Assembly (NCBI RefSeq): GCF_965200585.1
Contig: NZ_OZ241361.1
Origin: Bacterioplanoides sp965200585
GTDB lineage: Bacteria; Pseudomonadota; Gammaproteobacteria; Pseudomonadales; Oceanobacteraceae
DNA length: 64,000 nucleotides
Strand: one strand, 5' to 3'
Position numbers and translations under genes: made by a program. The notes beneath the pieces were generated by a model, which searched no databases, had not been told where the DNA came from, and was given only the letters and a program-made list of their open reading frames with translations. Shown here piece by piece: positions 1 to 8,559 of the stretch. Within the stretch, counting starts at the first letter, position 1; each line of letters starts with the position of its first letter.

Positions 1-1619
1 TCGGCATCCATACCGCCACCATCGTCTTCGATGATCAGCAGAATATGGTCACCTTCCTGCTCGGCTGATAACACCACCGTGCCAACACGAGCTTTACCTG
101 CCTGCTCACGCACGTCCGGCATTTCCACACCGTGGTCAACCGCGTTACGCACCAGGTGAACCAATGGATCGGCCAGCGCTTCCACCAGGTTTTTATCCAG
201 GTCGGTTTCTTCACCGCGCAGTTCAAGGTTAATTTCTTTCTTCAGCTGACGAGCCAGGTCACGTACAACCCGAGGGAAGCGACCAAACACTTTTTTGATC
301 GGCTGCATCCGGGTTTTCATCACCGATGCCTGTAAGTCACCCGTCACCACATCCAGATTGGCAACCGCTTTTGACATCGACTCATCGTTACTCTTTAACC
401 CCAAACGCACCAGACGGTTACGTACCAGTACCAGCTCGCCCACCATATTCATGATGTCATCCAGGCGTTTGGTATCAACCCGAACGGTGGCTTCAGCCGC
501 CGGGGCACTGTCTTTTTCAGCCGGACGTTTAGCCGCTGACTTCGCAGCGGGTTTGGCGGCTGCAGCCGGTTTTGGCTCGGCCTTTGGCGCCGGTTTAGCA
601 GCGCTTTCAGGCTTAGGTGCGGCTTTGGCTACAGGCGCTTGTTCAGGTGCGGCAGCCTTCGGTGCCTCAGCTGCGGCTTGTGGTGCAGCCGGAGCCGCCT
701 CATCCGCTGCCGAAGCAGAATGTTTGCCTTTGCCGTGTAAACGATCGAGTAATTCTTCAAATTCAGAATCAGTAATCAGATCATCACCCGACGACGGTGC
801 AGCGGGTTCTGCCGCGGCAGGCTCAGGTGCTGTTTGTTTGGCGACATCCGCTGAGACATGTTTACCTTTACCATGAATCTGATCCAGCAAGGCTTCAAAC
901 TCATCTTCGGTAATTTCATCATCGGATTCCGGATCCGCTGCACTATCGGTATCGATAAACAACTCGGCACCGGCATCGTTATCCGCAGCAACGCTGTTAT
1001 CGGGCGCAGATGGTTCCGCGGCAGCAGGCGTATCCGCCGTGCCGTCCAGTGCGTCCAGCAATTGCTCAAATTCGTCGTCAGTGATATCACCGGAGTCCGC
1101 TTCAGCGGCTGCAACAGGTTCAGCGACCGCTTCTTCAGCAGGCTGTTCAACCGCGTCAGCAACAGCCGACGGCTCAGCAGTAACCTGAATGTCCTCAGCC
1201 ACCGGGGCCGAATCACTCTCGCCCTCACCTTCCGGTAAAGCCAGCTGATGCAGACGTTCGATCAAAGCCGGATCAGCCGCTTCAGGCTCAGCGCCGGAAC
1301 GAACGCTTTCAAACATTTCGTTAACCGAATCCAATGCCTGAAGTACGACGTCCATCAGATCCGGATTAACACTGCGATTACCATTTCGTAAGGTATCAAA
1401 GACGTTTTCAGCGGCGTGACAACAATCAACCAGAGCATGTAACTGTAAGAAACCTGCACCACCTTTCACCGTGTGGAAACCACGGAAAATAGCATTTAAC
1501 AGATCATTATCATCGGGTCGCTGTTCAAGATCGACGAGCTGCTCGGAGAGTAATTCAAGAATTTCTCCGGCTTCAATCAAAAAATCCTGGAGGATTTCTT
1601 CATCTGCATCGAAACTCAT
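1..1619 (-). CDS. cheA: Chemotaxis histidine kinase CheA (flagellar system), 3' end cut by window edge
   Basis: Histidine kinase that passes receptor signals to CheY and CheB by phosphotransfer. About 539 residues lie in the window. An N-terminal Hpt domain carries the phosphorylated His49 in GFHTVKGGAGF. A roughly 250-residue Ala/Pro/Glu-rich linker follows, then the P3 dimerisation helices from about residue 377 and the start of the ATPase domain (N-box LVRNAVDHG and DDGGGMD at the very edge). The catalytic C-terminus and CheW-like domain are outside. No globular P2 domain is visible. The linker instead carries three copies of a motif like ITxDEFExLLD, near residues 177-192, 235-254 and 280-300. 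The ATG at 1619 follows a GGAG at good spacing and lies 12 bases after cheZ. Last visible gene of the fliA-cheY-cheZ-cheA run; a second CheA is encoded at 24296-26470. Confidence 0.95.
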   Translation of the reverse strand, partial: MSFDADEEILQDFLIEAGEILELLSEQLVDLEQRPDDNDLLNAIFRGFHTVKGGAGFLQLHALVDCCHAAENVFDTLRNGNRSVNPDLMDVVLQALDSVNEMFESVRSGAEPEAADPALIERLHQLALPEGEGESDSAPVAEDIQVTAEPSAVADAVEQPAEEAVAEPVAAAEADSGDITDDEFEQLLDALDGTADTPAAAEPSAPDNSVAADNDAGAELFIDTDSAADPESDDEITEDEFEALLDQIHGKGKHVSADVAKQTAPEPAAAEPAAPSSGDDLITDSEFEELLDRLHGKGKHSASAADEAAPAAPQAAAEAPKAAAPEQAPVAKAAPKPESAAKPAPKAEPKPAAAAKPAAKSAAKRPAEKDSAPAAEATVRVDTKRLDDIMNMVGELVLVRNRLVRLGLKSNDESMSKAVANLDVVTGDLQASVMKTRMQPIKKVFGRFPRVVRDLARQLKKEINLELRGEETDLDKNLVEALADPLVHLVRNAVDHGVEMPDVREQAGKARVGTVVLSAEQEGDHILLIIEDDGGGMDA

Positions 1620-1631
1620 CCGTTAGCTCCT

Positions 1632-2432
1632 TTAAAAGCCAAGACTGGATAACAGATCATCAACGTCATCCTGGCTGCTCACTACATCATCACTGTCTTT
1701 GTTAATTTGCGGACCTTCAGCAACAATATTTGCTTCTTCTGGTGCCGCCTCTTCAGTTTCAGTGACAACCTCTAAATCCGAATGAGTAATTCCTGTGATG
1801 GAGTCAATATGCCCTGCCATCGCTACCAGGTTTACTAAACGGGTTTCTACTTCGCGTACCAGATCAGCCACTTTATGAATGACCTGACCGGTTAAATCCT
1901 GAAAGTCCTGCGCCAACATAATGTCGGACAACTGCCCTTGCAGGGTCTGTGACTGTTGCGCACTGTCCTGCAAAAAGATGTTGATGTCTTTTGTTAACGT
2001 GCGAAATTCTTCAGGCCTTAATTCTTTATTCAGGAAACGCTGCCATTGAGTTGACAAAGCCGACGCCCGCCCCTGGATATCGGCTGCCAGCGGCAAACTG
2101 GCATCCACCAGATCCATGGTGCGATTTGCTGATTTATCGGTCATTTCAACCACATACGCCAGCTTGTCGGTTGCGTGCTCAATCTCAGATCCGGCACCAA
2201 TCGAGTCAATTTTCAGGTTTTTAATTGACTCATGTAATGCCCGGGTTAAGTGACCAATTTCATCGTATAACGTACGGTCACGAACCTCGTTAAGATCGTT
2301 CACCATGGCAACGGCTTTACCCAGATTGCCATTTTCCAGCTGCTTCAGCATGTCTTCAGCAAGCGAACGGATCTCAGAGCCAACTTCCTGGCCATCTCCC
2401 GGTCCTGTGGTATCAGCTGTGATATCAGCCAT
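1632..2432 (-). CDS. cheZ: CheY-P phosphatase CheZ
   Basis: Dephosphorylates CheY-P and so ends the motor-switch signal; it acts in the cytoplasm as a long helical-hairpin dimer. The 266 residues carry the family signature LAQDFQDLTGQVI, in which Asp179 and Gln183 (DLTGQ) correspond to the catalytic Asp143 and Gln147 of the E. coli enzyme. An acidic low-complexity linker (residues 220-255) leads to the C-terminal CheY-binding peptide SQDDVDDLLSSLGF. That tail resembles the FliM N-terminus and the repeats in the neighbouring CheA. It sits 15 bases after cheY and 12 before cheA, so it is almost certainly cotranscribed with both. Start ATG at 2432. Confidence 0.97.
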   Translation of the reverse strand: MADITADTTGPGDGQEVGSEIRSLAEDMLKQLENGNLGKAVAMVNDLNEVRDRTLYDEIGHLTRALHESIKNLKIDSIGAGSEIEHATDKLAYVVEMTDKSANRTMDLVDASLPLAADIQGRASALSTQWQRFLNKELRPEEFRTLTKDINIFLQDSAQQSQTLQGQLSDIMLAQDFQDLTGQVIHKVADLVREVETRLVNLVAMAGHIDSITGITHSDLEVVTETEEAAPEEANIVAEGPQINKDSDDVVSSQDDVDDLLSSLGF

Positions 2433-2447
2433 GAGTTTGCCTTCTGG

Positions 2448-2822
2448 TTAGCCTTCGACTCGTTCAAAAATCTTATCGATTTTTTCCTTAAGAACAGCGG
2501 CGGTAAATGGTTTCACCACGTAACCATTCACACCCGCCTGGGCGGCTGCGACAATCTGATCGCGCTTGGCTTCCGCAGTGACCATCAGTACCGGCAAGGA
2601 TTTCAGACGATCATCCGCCCGTACCTTCTTCAGCAAATCGAGGCCTGTCATCCCTGGCATATTCCAATCGGTGACCAGAAAATCAAAATCCCCGTTTTCC
2701 AGCATCGGCAACGCGGTTGTACCATCGTCGGCTTCTGCGGTATTGGTGAAACCCAGATCACGCAATAGATTTTTGACAATTCGTCTCATCGTAGAAAAAT
2801 CATCAACGATAAGAATCTTCAT
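2448..2822 (-). CDS. cheY: Chemotaxis response regulator CheY
   Basis: Single-domain receiver of 124 residues that, when phosphorylated by CheA, binds FliM and FliN at the motor switch. The acidic pocket Asp7-Asp8, phosphoacceptor Asp52 (TDWNMPG), Thr82 (MVTAEAK) and Lys104 (VVKPF) are all present. The open frame extends 13 codons further upstream, but the ATG at 2822 gives the normal CheY N-terminus MKILIVDD, so I use that start. It is the first gene after a 239-base gap downstream of fliA. I found no convincing promoter in that gap, so readthrough from fliA or an unrecognised promoter are both possible. Confidence 0.96.
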   Translation of the reverse strand: MKILIVDDFSTMRRIVKNLLRDLGFTNTAEADDGTTALPMLENGDFDFLVTDWNMPGMTGLDLLKKVRADDRLKSLPVLMVTAEAKRDQIVAAAQAGVNGYVVKPFTAAVLKEKIDKIFERVEG

Positions 2823-3061
2823 ATTTTTGTCCAAAACGACCTCCACTAATCGACTTTGCACATTCCAAGTCGTTACTTAGATTTAGTGTAGACCGTGTCG
2901 GGGCTTTATCCAGAAAGGAATCAGGGATAAGAGTGATTCTTTTGCGATAACCTGTCAGAAACCGGAAGCAGGTCAACTTTCTTTGCGAATCAGCAGGTTA
3001 GAGATAACTGATAAGAGAACACGCGAGACCAGTAGCAAACGGGCCAGCGGTATCGGGCAGG

Positions 3062-3793
3062 TTAGTGAATCCAGTCGGATAAACGCGAGCGTAATCGTGC
3101 TGCCGCCTGACTGTGAAGCTGACTGACGCGGCTTTCACTGACTCCGAGCACCGCACCAATCTCCTTCAGGTTGAGCTCTTCATCGTAATACAACGCCAGC
3201 ACCAACTGCTCCCGCTCGGGCAATAATTTAATCGCTTCGGCCAGGTGTTGCTGAAACGCACCACGCTCAATACCTTCCAGCGGGTTGGGGTTTTCACCCA
3301 CAAACACATCAGCACCGGATTCGGTTTTCTCCAGCACTTCTTCGTAGCTGAATAAACGGCAACCGGCACTGTCTTGTAAGATGGCGTGATATTCTTCCTG
3401 AGAGATGCCCAGATGTTCCGCCACTTCGGCGTCTTCGGCATCGCGTCCTTTGATACTTTCCACCTGCTTGATGGCATCAGAAATACGTCGACTGTTGCGA
3501 TGAACCGAGCGTGGCGCCCAATCACCGCGGCGGATTTCATCCAGCATGGCACCACGAATACGAATACCGGCATAGGTTTCAAAACTGGCCCCTTTACCAC
3601 CATCGTATTTGCGCGCCGCTTCGAGCAGACCAATCATGCCGGACTGAATCAGATCATCCACCTGCACACTATCGGGTAAACGGCCCAGCATATGATGGGC
3701 AATGCGTTTAACCAGCGGTGCGTGCTGACGGATTAATTCGTCGACATTATTGTTCTGAACTTCGCTATACACCAGACAACTTCCAGCAGACAC
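3062..3793 (-). CDS. fliA: Flagellar sigma-28 factor FliA
   Basis: Alternative sigma factor for the late (class IV) flagellar genes such as flagellin. The 243 residues show region 2 (about 20-95, with DDLIQSGMIGLLEAARKYD and the promoter-melting stretch FETYAGIRIRGAMLDEIR), region 3, and region 4 with the recognition helix-turn-helix LKEIGAVLGVSESRVSQL (about 208-226). Translation begins at a GTG at 3793, three bases after the fleN stop, with AGAGG upstream; this start keeps the conserved LVYSEVQN segment. Terminal gene of flhA-flhF-fleN-fliA. A sigma-28-like promoter is seen before fliS at 40577-40603. The anti-sigma factor gene flgM is not in this window. Confidence 0.97.
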   Translation of the reverse strand: MSAGSCLVYSEVQNNNVDELIRQHAPLVKRIAHHMLGRLPDSVQVDDLIQSGMIGLLEAARKYDGGKGASFETYAGIRIRGAMLDEIRRGDWAPRSVHRNSRRISDAIKQVESIKGRDAEDAEVAEHLGISQEEYHAILQDSAGCRLFSYEEVLEKTESGADVFVGENPNPLEGIERGAFQQHLAEAIKLLPEREQLVLALYYDEELNLKEIGAVLGVSESRVSQLHSQAAARLRSRLSDWIH

Positions 3794-3796
3794 AAC

Positions 3797-4615
3797 TCAA
3801 GCCTCTGTTTCCTGCACCAACCGATCAACAAAAAACTCCAGGTGACCCCGTGGTGTCGATGGCAGCGGCCACGAATCCACTTTTTTCGCCAACGCTTTAA
3901 AGGCGGTCGACGCTTTCGCCCGGGGATAAGCATCCACCACGGCTTTCTGGCGCTGAACCGCACGCTTGATGGCATCATCCTGAGGAATCGCCCCCACGTA
4001 CTGCATGGCAACATCAAGAAAACGATCGGTCACCTTGGTCAGCTTACCAAATAACGCATTACCTTCCTGCGGTGACTTGACCATATTGGCAATAATACGG
4101 AAACGAAAGACCCCATAGTCACGATTCAGCAGCTTAATCTGAGCGTAAGCATCGGTGATGGAAGTGGGTTCGTCGGTGACCACCATCAGCACTTCCTGAG
4201 CGGCCCGGACAAAACTCATCACAGTGTCAGAAATACCCGCCGCCGTATCGACGATTAACACATCAACATCGTCACCAATATCACTGAACGCCTGAATCAG
4301 ACCGGCATGCTCCATCGCATTCAACTGCGACAGCTTTTGCGTACCTGATGAAGCCGGAACAATACGGATTCCGCCCGGGCCTTTCACCATCACATCACGT
4401 AAGTCGCACTCGCCCTGCAACACGTTTTCGATGGTTTTGTTTGAACTGATGCCTAACAAAATATCAATATTCGCCAGGCCCAGATCCGCATCCAGAACGA
4501 CAACACGACGGCCCATATCAGCCAGCGAAATAGCCAGGTTCACCGATACATTACTTTTGCCCACACCGCCTTTACCACCGGTGACAGCGATCACTTGTAC
4601 GGGATGCCTCGACAT
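3797..4615 (-). CDS. fleN: MinD-like ATPase FleN/FlhG, flagellar number regulator
   Basis: MinD/ParA-family ATPase that limits flagellar number; in Pseudomonas it antagonises FleQ, and in other genera it works against FlhF at the pole. The 272 residues contain the deviant Walker A GGKGGVGKS (13-21), switch I DADLGLAN (42-49) and Walker B IVDTAAGI (121-128). A basic, hydrophobic C-terminal segment fits a membrane-targeting helix. It lies between flhF (6-base gap) and fliA (3-base gap), the usual order in polar flagellates. In this genome it would act on the FleQ encoded at 38340-39800. Confidence 0.96.
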   Translation of the reverse strand: MSRHPVQVIAVTGGKGGVGKSNVSVNLAISLADMGRRVVVLDADLGLANIDILLGISSNKTIENVLQGECDLRDVMVKGPGGIRIVPASSGTQKLSQLNAMEHAGLIQAFSDIGDDVDVLIVDTAAGISDTVMSFVRAAQEVLMVVTDEPTSITDAYAQIKLLNRDYGVFRFRIIANMVKSPQEGNALFGKLTKVTDRFLDVAMQYVGAIPQDDAIKRAVQRQKAVVDAYPRAKASTAFKALAKKVDSWPLPSTPRGHLEFFVDRLVQETEA

Positions 4616-4621
4616 ATCCGA

Positions 4622-6172
4622 TTATGCTCCTTGTTGAAAACGGGATTGAGTAGCCATGTGCATCGCGCCTGCCGCTTGCCAGCGGGTACGCGCCATACGA
4701 GCCATTTGTTCAGACAACTTAACCATCTTATCGGCATCCGGATAATGCACATCATCCGGTATATGTGGTCCGTCGGTTACAATCGTGACCGGTAGCTGGG
4801 TTAAGGCCGCCACACTCATTGCTGGCCCAAGGCTGAAACACTCATCCAGTTTGGTAAATATACACCCGGTCAAACCGGCTGCTTTAAAATGTTCGTAGTT
4901 TTCCTGCAAGCATCGCCCCTGACTGGTCAGTGGCAATACCAATAATTTTTGCAGCCCGGAACGCACTTTCTTAAGCATAGACAATTGTGTCTGAAAGTGG
5001 GTGTCCTGACTGGCTAATCCGGCGCTATCCACCAGCACCAGCTTTTTGTGCTGGGTTTTTAATAACGCCTGTTTGAGCTCTTGTTCGTTACTGACTTTAT
5101 GGAGCTCAACTCCCAGAATGCGCGAAAAAGTACCGATCTGATCGTGTGCCGCAACCCGGTAATTATCCAGAGTGATCAAGGCGACGCTGTCGGCCCCATG
5201 ATGAATAACAAACTGCCCCGCCAGTTTACCGATAGTGGTGGTTTTACCGGCTCCGGTTGGCCCAACCAGCGCATAACGGCCACCTTTTTCCAGCAACTGT
5301 GGTGGTGCTACCGGCAGATCACGGGCAATAAGCTTCAGCGCCTGCTGCCAGGAGTCTTCAATCGACTGTCCATCGGGTATCTGACTGGCAATACGATCCG
5401 CCCAGGCTGGCTCCAGACCAACGTCCTGACAACGCTGCCATAACTGAGATTGTTGCCAGGTTAATGGCCGACCGGTATCCCAGGCGCTGCCCTGATGGCT
5501 GACCATCCAGTTTTTTAACTCGCGCAGCTCATCGCTCATGGCGTCAATGACACGACCATAACGGGCTTCGGATGCTGCAACGCGTTCTTCCATGGCATCG
5601 ATCTTTACGCTCGACTGTTCAACCGAGGCCAGACTTTCTTTACGCTCTTCACGTTGATAGCGGTAACCCGGACGCTCATCCTGATCAGACAAGTTATCGT
5701 TGGTATGTCGATTCGGACGATAGTCGCTGTTGGCATACGGCGATGACAGGCGTTCGTCCAATCCGCTATTAGCTGAAGCACCAGTGCCCTGGTCATAACG
5801 CTTTTGCTTCAGCCCTTGCAGTACATCTTTTAATCCTTCAGGTGAACTAAGGTCGGATGAACGGGCGTATTGCAGTCGTTGCTCCTGCTCAGAGCGGCTG
5901 TTGCTTCTTTGGGTGTTGTTTCCAGAGGTGTTGCTTCCAGAGGTGCCGTTTCGACTAGCCCGGGCTGCTTCCAATTCGCGCTGTAATTCCAGCTGGCGTT
6001 CCACGTCTTTGTCAGCATTTGGAGCACTTGACTGGTAATCCAGGGCAGCAACCACTTCAAAGCCGTCGGCCACTTTTTTACTCGACATAATGACCGCATC
6101 TGTCCCCAGCTCCTGCGAGACTTTGCGTAAAGCAAGCTGCATATTGGCAGCTACAAAGCGTTTCACTTTCAT
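4622..6172 (-). CDS. flhF: SRP-type GTPase FlhF, flagellar pole marker
   Basis: Signal-recognition-particle-family GTPase that places the flagellum at the cell pole and promotes MS-ring assembly there. The 516 residues have a conserved basic N-terminus (MKVKRFVAANMQLALRKV), then a low-complexity linker rich in Ser, Asn and Gln (about 70-180) with a 15-bp imperfect tandem repeat near 5914-5950. The NG domain follows: G1 GPTGAGKT (304-311), G3 DSAGL (382-386) and G4 TKLDE (440-444). Translationally close to fleN. The linker is disordered and likely evolves quickly, while the GTPase core looks fully intact. Confidence 0.96.
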   Translation of the reverse strand: MKVKRFVAANMQLALRKVSQELGTDAVIMSSKKVADGFEVVAALDYQSSAPNADKDVERQLELQRELEAARASRNGTSGSNTSGNNTQRSNSRSEQEQRLQYARSSDLSSPEGLKDVLQGLKQKRYDQGTGASANSGLDERLSSPYANSDYRPNRHTNDNLSDQDERPGYRYQREERKESLASVEQSSVKIDAMEERVAASEARYGRVIDAMSDELRELKNWMVSHQGSAWDTGRPLTWQQSQLWQRCQDVGLEPAWADRIASQIPDGQSIEDSWQQALKLIARDLPVAPPQLLEKGGRYALVGPTGAGKTTTIGKLAGQFVIHHGADSVALITLDNYRVAAHDQIGTFSRILGVELHKVSNEQELKQALLKTQHKKLVLVDSAGLASQDTHFQTQLSMLKKVRSGLQKLLVLPLTSQGRCLQENYEHFKAAGLTGCIFTKLDECFSLGPAMSVAALTQLPVTIVTDGPHIPDDVHYPDADKMVKLSEQMARMARTRWQAAGAMHMATQSRFQQGA

Positions 6173-6216
6173 AGTCAGATCCCGGTCATTAACACGTTCG
6201 GTTAATCAACGTCAGA

Positions 6217-8424
6217 TTAAGTATTCTGAGCACCCACGTTTGCCACAATGGTAATGCTCTTGTTATCAGGAATTTCCTGATAGGCCAGCACCGTCAGTGC
6301 TTCAATGCCGTTACGGATAAATTCCGCCATGGCTGCGCGCAGCTGTGAGGTCACCAACAGTACCGCTGGTCGACCTGCGATTTCTTGTTCCTGAGCCGCG
6401 TCAGCCAGAGAACGTTGCAGGGTTTCGGCCATGCCCGGCTCCAGTATCAAGCCGTATTGTGCTCCCTGTTGCGCACTCTGCTGCAAGGTCTTAAGCAACA
6501 ACTGTTCCAACTGTGGTTCCAGAGTGATAACCGGTAGCTCATCCTCATTACCAAAGACGCTCTGGACGATCATCCGTGCCAGCGACAGTCGCGCTGCGCT
6601 GACCATGGCGGCGGTATCTTGACTCTGACCACCCATATTCGCCAAAGACTCGGCGATAGAACGCAGGTCACGTACCGGCACACCGTCTTTCAACAGGGTC
6701 TGCAAGACATTAAGTAACTGGCTGATGCTGACGGTATTCGGCACCAGTTCTTCGGCCAGTTTCGGCGAGGTTTTGGCCAGCATATCCACCAGCTTCTGAG
6801 CATCCTCATGGCCGATTAATTCATGAGCGTGTTTTTGTAATTTCTGATTGATGTGAGTCGCCACCACGGTACTGGCGTCGACCACGGTGTAACCCAGTGT
6901 TTGTGCCCGGTCTTTCTGCTCAGCATCAATCCAGAAGGCCTCCAGACCAAACGCCGGGTCCTGCGTCGCCAGGCCATCAATTTTGCCAAACACCTGACCC
7001 GGGTTAATCGCCAGCTCACGCTCGGGATAAATTTCGGCTTCAGCCAGCGTCACACCCATCAGGGTCACACGGTATTGATTGGGCATCAGGTCGAGGTTGT
7101 CGCGGATATGCACCGACGGCATCAGGAAACCTAAATCCTGGGACAGCTTACGACGAACGCCCTTAATGCGGTTCAGCAGTTGCCCACCCTGATTTTTATC
7201 CACCAGCGGGATCAGACGATAACCCACTTCCAGACCAACGCGATCCACCGGTTCAACGTCATCCCAGCCCAGCTCTTTAACTTCCATCTGTTTGATCGCT
7301 GCTTCAGCCTGCTGTTGAGGCGCGGCCAGCGCATTACCGGGTTCAGCCCCTTCGCTAGCTGCAGCCACTTTAGGCTGACTGCCTAAACGCTGAGCAATGG
7401 CATCACCCAGCTTGCCACCTTCGGTTTTCCAGTGAGAAAAGTAGGCGGCCGTGCCACACGCGGCGGCGGCGCTGAGAAACACCAGATGCGGCATGCCCGG
7501 CACGATGCCCATCAGAAATAACAGACCCGCAGTTACACCCAGCGTGCGCGATGAACCAAACATCTGGCCCACCACCTGATCGCCCATGCCTTCATCACTG
7601 CTGTTACGGGTTACCATAATCGCCGTCGCAGTTGACAGTAACAGGGATGGAATCTGCGCCACCAGACCATCACCAATGGCTAACAAGCTGTAGGCGGAGA
7701 TCGCATCACCAAAGCCCAGTGAGTGCTGGCTCATACCAATGGCTAAACCACCCACGACGTTGATAATCAGAATCAGAATACCGGCGACTGCGTCACCTTT
7801 TACGAATTTACTGGCACCGTCCATTGAACCGTAAAAATCGGCTTCGGCAGCAATATCGCCACGACGCTTTTTGGCTTCTTCGGCTTCGATCAATCCGGCG
7901 TTTAAGTCGGCATCAATCGCCATTTGTTTACCCGGCATGGCATCCAGGGTAAAACGTGCACTCACCTCGGATACCCGACCAGCACCCTTGGTCACTACCA
8001 CAAAGTTGATGATTACCAGAATGGTAAACACCACCAGACCCACGGCGTAGTTACCACCAATCAGAACTTCACCAAAGGCTTCAATCACTTTACCGGCCGC
8101 ATCGCCACCTTCGTGGCCATACAACAAAACCACCCGCGTCGAAGCCACGTTTAACGCCAGTCGCAGTAAGGTTGCAACCAGAAGAATGGTGGGGAAAACG
8201 GCAAAATCGAGGGGACGCTGAGCATACACGCTCACCAGCAACACCACGATGGATAAGGTGATGTTAAAGGTAAAGAACATATCCAGCATAAAGGGTGGCA
8301 GTGGCAGGGTCATCATTCCCAGCAGCACCAACACCATAATCGGAATTCCTAAATTTCCCTGTGCCAACAAGCTGGCGGCCTGTTTAAGCTGGCCTGTGAC
8401 CTGTTGCCTGGAAGCTACTGCCAT
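6217..8424 (-). CDS. flhA: Flagellar type III export gate protein FlhA
   Basis: Inner-membrane export-gate component that forms the nonameric ring receiving chaperone-substrate complexes and uses the proton motive force. The 735 residues contain about eight membrane segments in the first 330, the highly conserved cytoplasmic loop around SARFTLDAMPGKQMAIDADL, and a large soluble C-terminal docking domain for late substrates and chaperones. Length is slightly above the roughly 690 usual for enterics. Start ATG at 8424. A 135-base gap separates it from flhB and holds a moderate sigma-54-like site at 8491-8508, so flhA may have its own promoter, as in Pseudomonas. Confidence 0.97.
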   Translation of the reverse strand: MAVASRQQVTGQLKQAASLLAQGNLGIPIMVLVLLGMMTLPLPPFMLDMFFTFNITLSIVVLLVSVYAQRPLDFAVFPTILLVATLLRLALNVASTRVVLLYGHEGGDAAGKVIEAFGEVLIGGNYAVGLVVFTILVIINFVVVTKGAGRVSEVSARFTLDAMPGKQMAIDADLNAGLIEAEEAKKRRGDIAAEADFYGSMDGASKFVKGDAVAGILILIINVVGGLAIGMSQHSLGFGDAISAYSLLAIGDGLVAQIPSLLLSTATAIMVTRNSSDEGMGDQVVGQMFGSSRTLGVTAGLLFLMGIVPGMPHLVFLSAAAACGTAAYFSHWKTEGGKLGDAIAQRLGSQPKVAAASEGAEPGNALAAPQQQAEAAIKQMEVKELGWDDVEPVDRVGLEVGYRLIPLVDKNQGGQLLNRIKGVRRKLSQDLGFLMPSVHIRDNLDLMPNQYRVTLMGVTLAEAEIYPERELAINPGQVFGKIDGLATQDPAFGLEAFWIDAEQKDRAQTLGYTVVDASTVVATHINQKLQKHAHELIGHEDAQKLVDMLAKTSPKLAEELVPNTVSISQLLNVLQTLLKDGVPVRDLRSIAESLANMGGQSQDTAAMVSAARLSLARMIVQSVFGNEDELPVITLEPQLEQLLLKTLQQSAQQGAQYGLILEPGMAETLQRSLADAAQEQEIAGRPAVLLVTSQLRAAMAEFIRNGIEALTVLAYQEIPDNKSITIVANVGAQNT

Positions 8425-8490
8425 GCGTACTCTCTACCTGTATAAATCGTCTGTAAAAATGTGTCAGAAAATCATCAACATCACAGCTAC

Positions 8491-8508
8491 TGCAAGAAGC
8501 TTTCCTAA
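8491..8508 (-). promoter_or_regulatory. Possible sigma-54 promoter for flhA
   Basis: Read on the minus strand the site is TAGGAAAGCTTCTTGCA: GG and GC with exactly ten bases between, a perfect -12 half (TTGCA) and a degraded -24 half (TAGGAAA for TTGGCAC). It lies about 70 bases before the flhA start. flhA is RpoN/FleQ dependent in Pseudomonas. The weak -24 half makes this a candidate only. Confidence 0.45.
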
Positions 8509-8559
8509 ATTGAACAATCAGAAAATTTAATTGGCAGAAAAATTTAATGAGCGGAAAAA

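Noticed and set aside
295..876. 193-codon plus-strand open frame opposite cheA
   Set aside because: It is the complement of the Ala/Pro-rich CheA linker; its Ala/Ser-rich sequence only mirrors that composition.
2823..3061. Search for a sigma-28 or sigma-70 promoter for cheY
   Set aside because: Partial boxes only (a TTGACC near 2972 on the minus strand without a good -10); nothing reaches the level of the other promoters called here.
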